64,000 nucleotides of DNA from Brachynemurus nebulosus. Taxonomy: Eukaryota > Arthropoda > Insecta > Neuroptera > Myrmeleontidae. Positions 60,955-64,000 of the stretch are shown here, piece after piece. Each line of letters opens with the position of its first letter. Position 1 is the first letter of the stretch. The notes beneath the pieces were generated by a model. It was not told the DNA's origin, searched no databases, and worked only from the letters and a program-made list of their open reading frames with translations. The stretch is taken from positions 4,817,704-4,881,703 of the forward strand of contig JAPWDM010000021.1 of NCBI GenBank assembly GCA_035578155.1. The letters run 5' to 3'. The position numbers were made by a program, and so were the translations under genes.

Positions 60955-61380
60955 ATGCCTGTGCGAAAACAACAAGGTGCCAGTTGCAGACGAACAAGTA
61001 AAGTGAAAACATCTGGTAGGGGACTAATAAATTCTACAATCAACAAGCTGCCATTTGAACTACACATACCCGGCTACCAGTATTGTGGACCTGGAACTAA
61101 ACTACGAGAACGACTGTTGCGAGGCGACCCCGGTATAAACAAATTGGACGCTGCATGTAAAGAACACGATATCGCCTATTCACAATTCAAAAATATTAAC
61201 GATCGACACAAGGCTGATTTAATTTTAGTCAACAAAGCGTGGGAACGAGTTAAATCATCAGGGGCAAATTTTGGTGAACGAGCTGCTGCTTGGGCTGTGA
61301 CGAACGCGGTGAAATCAAAAGTAAAATTGGGGATGGGCTATTCAAATAGGAAGAAGGCAAACAAAATGGAAAGAAATTAA
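60955..61380 (+). CDS. Phospholipase A2-like Polinton protein
   Basis: Intact 141-residue frame with a basic N-terminus. The PLA2-like core reads YQYCGPGTKLRERL (residues 41-54, calcium loop) and LDAACKEHDIAYS (64-76) with the His71-Asp72 catalytic dyad. A C-terminal ERAAAWAVTNAVKSKVK segment follows. It resembles the PLA2 domains of parvovirus VP1 and adintovirus virion proteins, which modify membranes during entry. The end (after KLGMG) leaves the family pattern, and the next frame (61349 on) continues with the kind of sequence often fused to it. So a frameshift near 61345 may have split one longer protein, or these may be two genes. Confidence 0.8.
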   Translation: MPVRKQQGASCRRTSKVKTSGRGLINSTINKLPFELHIPGYQYCGPGTKLRERLLRGDPGINKLDAACKEHDIAYSQFKNINDRHKADLILVNKAWERVKSSGANFGERAAAWAVTNAVKSKVKLGMGYSNRKKANKMERN

Positions 61381-61790
61381 TATTTGGTGCTGGAGTTCGT
61401 GATATAAGAAGTATATTGAAGAGAAACAAACCAAAAACTATAAAAGATTCAGTCAAAATAGCACTGAAAGCGGCTAAAACAATTTTTAAGAAGAACAAGA
61501 ATCAGTTTACATCGCCAAGAATTATACCGATACCAAAAACTGGTGGAATTTTACCATTTCTAGTTCCACTATTTGCTGGATTGTCTGCCGTGAAGTCACT
61601 TGCTGGTGGCGCAGCTGGTGTTGCAAAAGCAATTAATACGTACAAGACAGCGCAGAAACAGTTGGATGAAAATCAGAGACATAACAAAATGATGGAAGCA
61701 ATCGCTCTCGGATCGAAATCTGGTACTGGACTTTATTTAAAACCGTACAGAAAAGGATGGGGTCTTTTTATCGAATCAAAAAACCACTGA
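61349..61790 (+). CDS. Hydrophobic basic virion protein (adenovirus pVI/pX-like)
   Basis: Open plus-strand frame with a Lys/Arg-rich N-terminus (ILKRNKPKTIKDSVKIALK). A Gly/Ala-rich hydrophobic segment follows (GGILPFLVPLFAGLSAVKSL, then AGGAAGVAKAIN), then a helical QLDENQRHNKMMEAIALGSK region and a short GLYLKPYRKGWGLF tail. Tails of this type are cleaved by the adenain protease in related systems, which fits the protease gene starting inside this one. No ATG opens the frame, so it may be the second half of the PLA2-like protein. Confidence 0.65.
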
Positions 61791-62152
61791 GCGAGCTGCC
61801 GAATAGACCGTTAACTAATTACGACATCTATCAGTTTGGAACCAAGCATTTACCAAATTTCCGTGGTGTATTCATGAGGGACGAATTACCAAAACGACCA
61901 TGGCGAAAGGAATGCGGTGTTGTTAATTTGGAAAGTTCATCTGGATCTGGAAGTCATTGGGTGGCATATGAAAAAAACAATAAAAATGTGGAATATTTTG
62001 ATAGTTATGGGAATTTACCACCGCCTGTTGAAGTTGCAAAATATCTACATGGAAACAATATTAAATATAATTATGTTTATCAAAATTATAATAATTTTAA
62101 TTGTGGTCATCTTTGTTTAAAATTTTTATACAACAAAAGCAATTTTGTATAA
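61757..62152 (+). CDS. Adenain-like cysteine protease (maturation protease)
   Basis: Intact 131-residue frame from ATG 61757, overlapping the previous ORF by 34 bases. The adenain fold is recognisable by GSHWVAYEK (His67), EYFDSYG (Asp82), VYQNYNNFNCG (Gln109, Cys116) and GHLCLKFL. All four catalytic positions are present. It is shorter than adenovirus protease (about 204) but close to Polinton proteases. It cleaves capsid precursors during virion maturation. The stop is followed immediately by AATAAA (62151-62156). It is one of the few apparently functional genes in the element. Confidence 0.87.
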   Translation: MGSFYRIKKPLSELPNRPLTNYDIYQFGTKHLPNFRGVFMRDELPKRPWRKECGVVNLESSSGSGSHWVAYEKNNKNVEYFDSYGNLPPPVEVAKYLHGNNIKYNYVYQNYNNFNCGHLCLKFLYNKSNFV

Positions 62153-62201
62153 ATAAATATTTCTGTAATGTATAACTTGATTTATTTGTGTCTTAAACAT
62201 C

Positions 62202-62920
62202 ATGTCGTTCACACTAACCTTAAGTGGAAACTCATCAATATTAACCGCTGAATATTTCCCGCCTATTGAATTACCCGGTAATTATGTTTGTGGACTAATT
62301 AATTTCGAGACGTATAATTCTGTACCAAACGTGGATGAAACAAATAATTTGTTTCATTTCGGTGATGACGACAAGGCTCCGCATTACATCGAGATACCTG
62401 TTGGTAACTATGACTTGGAAAACTTGGAAACTTATATAGATGATATGTTGGCAAAAAGTGGTAAAAAAATGCGCAGCTTTTACTACGTGCAAATAACAAT
62501 ACATTAAAAAGTTCAATTAAATGTACCGAAACAATACATTTCGATAAAGACCGATCTATCGGGTCATTGTTGGGTTTCAATAAACGAAAACTACCGGGGG
62601 ATCACTACTATAATTCGGATGAGCCAATGAACATTATGAAAGTCAATCTGGTGCAAATTGAGACAAATATTACAACAAACAGCTACCTGAATAACATTGA
62701 GTCACATAATATCTATTCGTTTTCTATACAAGTTGAAGCTGGGTATAAAATAAGTGAGACACCAAATACAATAATCTATATGCCTGTGAGCGTGCAACGA
62801 ATAACATCTCTAGTGCTCCGTATTGTGGATCAAGACGGCAATTTGGTTAATTTTCGAGACGAAACGATAACGATTAAGTTACACTTACTATTAATTTTGA
62901 TGAAAGCATTTCGAAGCTAG
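62202..62920 (+). pseudogene. Polinton penton-type minor capsid protein, frameshifted
   Basis: ATG 62202 opens a jelly-roll-type protein: SFTLTLSGNSSILTAEYFPP, YVCGLINFETYNSVPNVDE and HYIEIPVGNYDLENLETYI. A frameshift near 62478 moves the rest into another frame. That frame reads SIGSLLGFNKRKL, VNLVQIETNITTNSYLNNIE and IIYMPVSVQRITSLVLRIVD, and ends GNLVNFRDETITIKLHL. This is the single jelly-roll penton of Polintons in my reading. The end runs straight into the major capsid frame with no spacer, suggesting a small deletion or another frameshift at 62880-62890. Confidence 0.8.
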
Positions 62921-64000
62921 AGGAGCATGCATATTCACCATTTTTGAATGCATATAACAACAGCGACGAAATTCGAATTTGTATACAGGATCAAAATTTA
63001 ATTTTATTACCGCACAAGAGTTATCTTTACATAGAAGGACAACTGCTGAGGAGTGATGGAACAGTATCGGCTACAGCGGAATTAAGCAATAATTCAATGG
63101 CGTACTTGTTTGAAGAAATGCGATATGAACTAAACGATGTGGAAATTGATCAGTGTAAATACGTCGGTCCAACAACTACACTAATGAATTATTTATCATT
63201 AAATGAAAACCAGAGCCAGCGGCTACAAAACGCAGGATGGTGTTGTCTAGATGAAAAAATCAAAGTATCTGACAAGGGGTATTTTAGCTTCTGTCTACCG
63301 TTGGATCGAGTGTTTGGTTTCATTAACCATTATAAGAAAGTTATTATTAATGCAAAACATCAACTGATTATGATTCGCGCGCGAACCGATCTGGATGCAA
63401 TTGTTTCAGTAACGGATGACGTCACTTTTCATTTACACAAAATTCAGTGGATGGTTCCGCATGTTACAGTTGCTGATGAGTCGAAATTAAGATTGTTAAA
63501 AATTGTGGAAAATAGTCAAGATATACCTATCGCTTTTCGCACTTGGAATATGGACATAAAGCCGACGGTTCCAATAACGAAACACAACATTTGGACGGTG
63601 AAAACAACGACACAATTGGAAAAACCTCGTTATATTATATTTGCATTACAAACAGATCGGCGTAATAAAAAAGAGAAAAATGCTACCATTTTCGATCACT
63701 GTGAACTTTTTGATATCAAGGTGTATTTGAATTCAGAGTAATATCCATACATGGACCTGCATTTAGATTTCGCTAATAATAAATATGCACTGGCATACCA
63801 TATTTATTCAAAATTTCAAGAAGCCTACAATGACTTGAAGAATACTACAAATGAATCATTGTTAAATTGTGAAGAGTACAAAAAAATTGCTCCCATCATA
63901 TTCATTGATTGCTCTCATCAAAACGAATCTCTGAAAAGTGGACCTGTGGATATACGAATTTAATTTAAAACATCGAAGGAAATACCAGAGAATACATCAG
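62890..64000 (+). pseudogene. Polinton major capsid protein (double jelly roll), two in-frame stops, cut by window edge
   Basis: The frame reads SKLEEHAYSPFLNAYNNSDE, then LLPHKSYLYIEGQLL and YLFEEMRYELNDVEIDQCK. It continues with VFGFINHYKKVIINAKHQLI, VPHVTVADESKLRLL and WTVKTTTQLEKPRYIIFALQ, the order of the Polinton MCP. It is interrupted by an in-frame TAA at 63739-63741, resumes (YPYMDLHLDFANNKYALAYH), and meets a second TAA at 63961-63963 after IFIDCSHQNESLKSGPVDIR. The same frame stays open to the window end. No clear start codon remains. In a functional relative it forms the icosahedral shell. Confidence 0.85.

Larger units (their letters stand above)
48577..64000 (+). mobile_element. 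Polinton (Maverick/adintovirus-type) element, decayed, runs off the right edge
   Basis: Protein-primed polB, integrase, DUF8207 protein, packaging ATPase, PLA2-like protein, pVI/pX-like protein, adenain, penton and major capsid genes are clustered within 13 kb. That combination is diagnostic of Polintons. The left end is uncertain (between about 47.1 and 50.6 kb) and the right end lies beyond the window. Every core gene but the small virion-module genes at 60.96-62.15 kb has a stop, frameshift or deletion. Confidence 0.9.

Noticed and set aside
61250..61498. 82-codon minus-strand ORF
   Set aside because: Shadow of the PLA2-like and pVI/pX-like genes on the opposite strand.

Overview
The window looks like transposon-dense, AT-rich arthropod DNA, most likely insect. 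It has no operons or bacterial signals. It carries an env-bearing errantivirus, a second env-bearing Ty3/gypsy-type element, Tc1, hAT and PIF/Harbinger transposons, a Penelope remnant, fold-back elements, MITEs, satellites and a Polinton (Maverick/adintovirus-type) element. I cannot name the species. No host gene is certain; two short stretches (about 34.86-35.01 kb and 38.24-38.45 kb) could be exons of host genes.

Layout. 0.5-3.6 kb is a chain of dead fragments: Penelope GIY-YIG, hAT transposase, RNase H end of a non-LTR element, and the C-terminal half of a Harbinger transposase. 5.1-7.5 kb is an internally deleted hAT element with 8-bp flanking repeats, and a solo LTR sits inside it. 8.3-9.7 kb is an orphan gag. 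11.4-19.1 kb is a structurally complete errantivirus (two 475-bp LTRs, TATA target duplication, PBS matching tRNA-Ser) with damaged pol and env. It abuts a Tc1 element (19.06-20.64 kb) whose transposase has one premature stop.

21.6-32.4 kb is best read as the 3' half of one retroelement (integrase end, env, PPT, LTR, all on the minus strand). It has been cut apart by a 3.8-kb fold-back element, two large palindromic MITEs with TAA duplications, and a 1.73-kb element inside the LTR that itself contains a 210-bp palindromic MITE. 33.7-40 kb holds small MITEs, a (TA)n tract and a 123-bp minisatellite interrupted by another MITE. 40.5-41.5 and 44.4-47.1 kb are two blocks of one satellite with 137-bp and 133-bp unit types, separated by 2.9 kb of unrelated sequence.

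48.6-64 kb belongs mainly to a decayed Polinton that runs off the right edge. It has a zinc-finger protein-primed DNA polymerase B (split by a 2.87-kb hAT-type insertion), an integrase with its core deleted, a DUF8207-type protein, an internally deleted packaging ATPase, a phospholipase A2-like protein, a hydrophobic pVI/pX-like protein, an adenain-like cysteine protease, a penton-type minor capsid protein and a double jelly-roll major capsid protein. Together these are a replication module plus a virion module. Almost every member is broken, so the copy is not functional as it stands. Two further genes in or beside it, 48.6-49.75 kb and 57.4-57.9 kb, are unrecognised. Their position suggests Polinton cargo. 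Small regulatory signals survive: a TATA-initiator pair at 60.91-60.94 kb and a palindromic bidirectional poly(A) signal at 57.18-57.20 kb.
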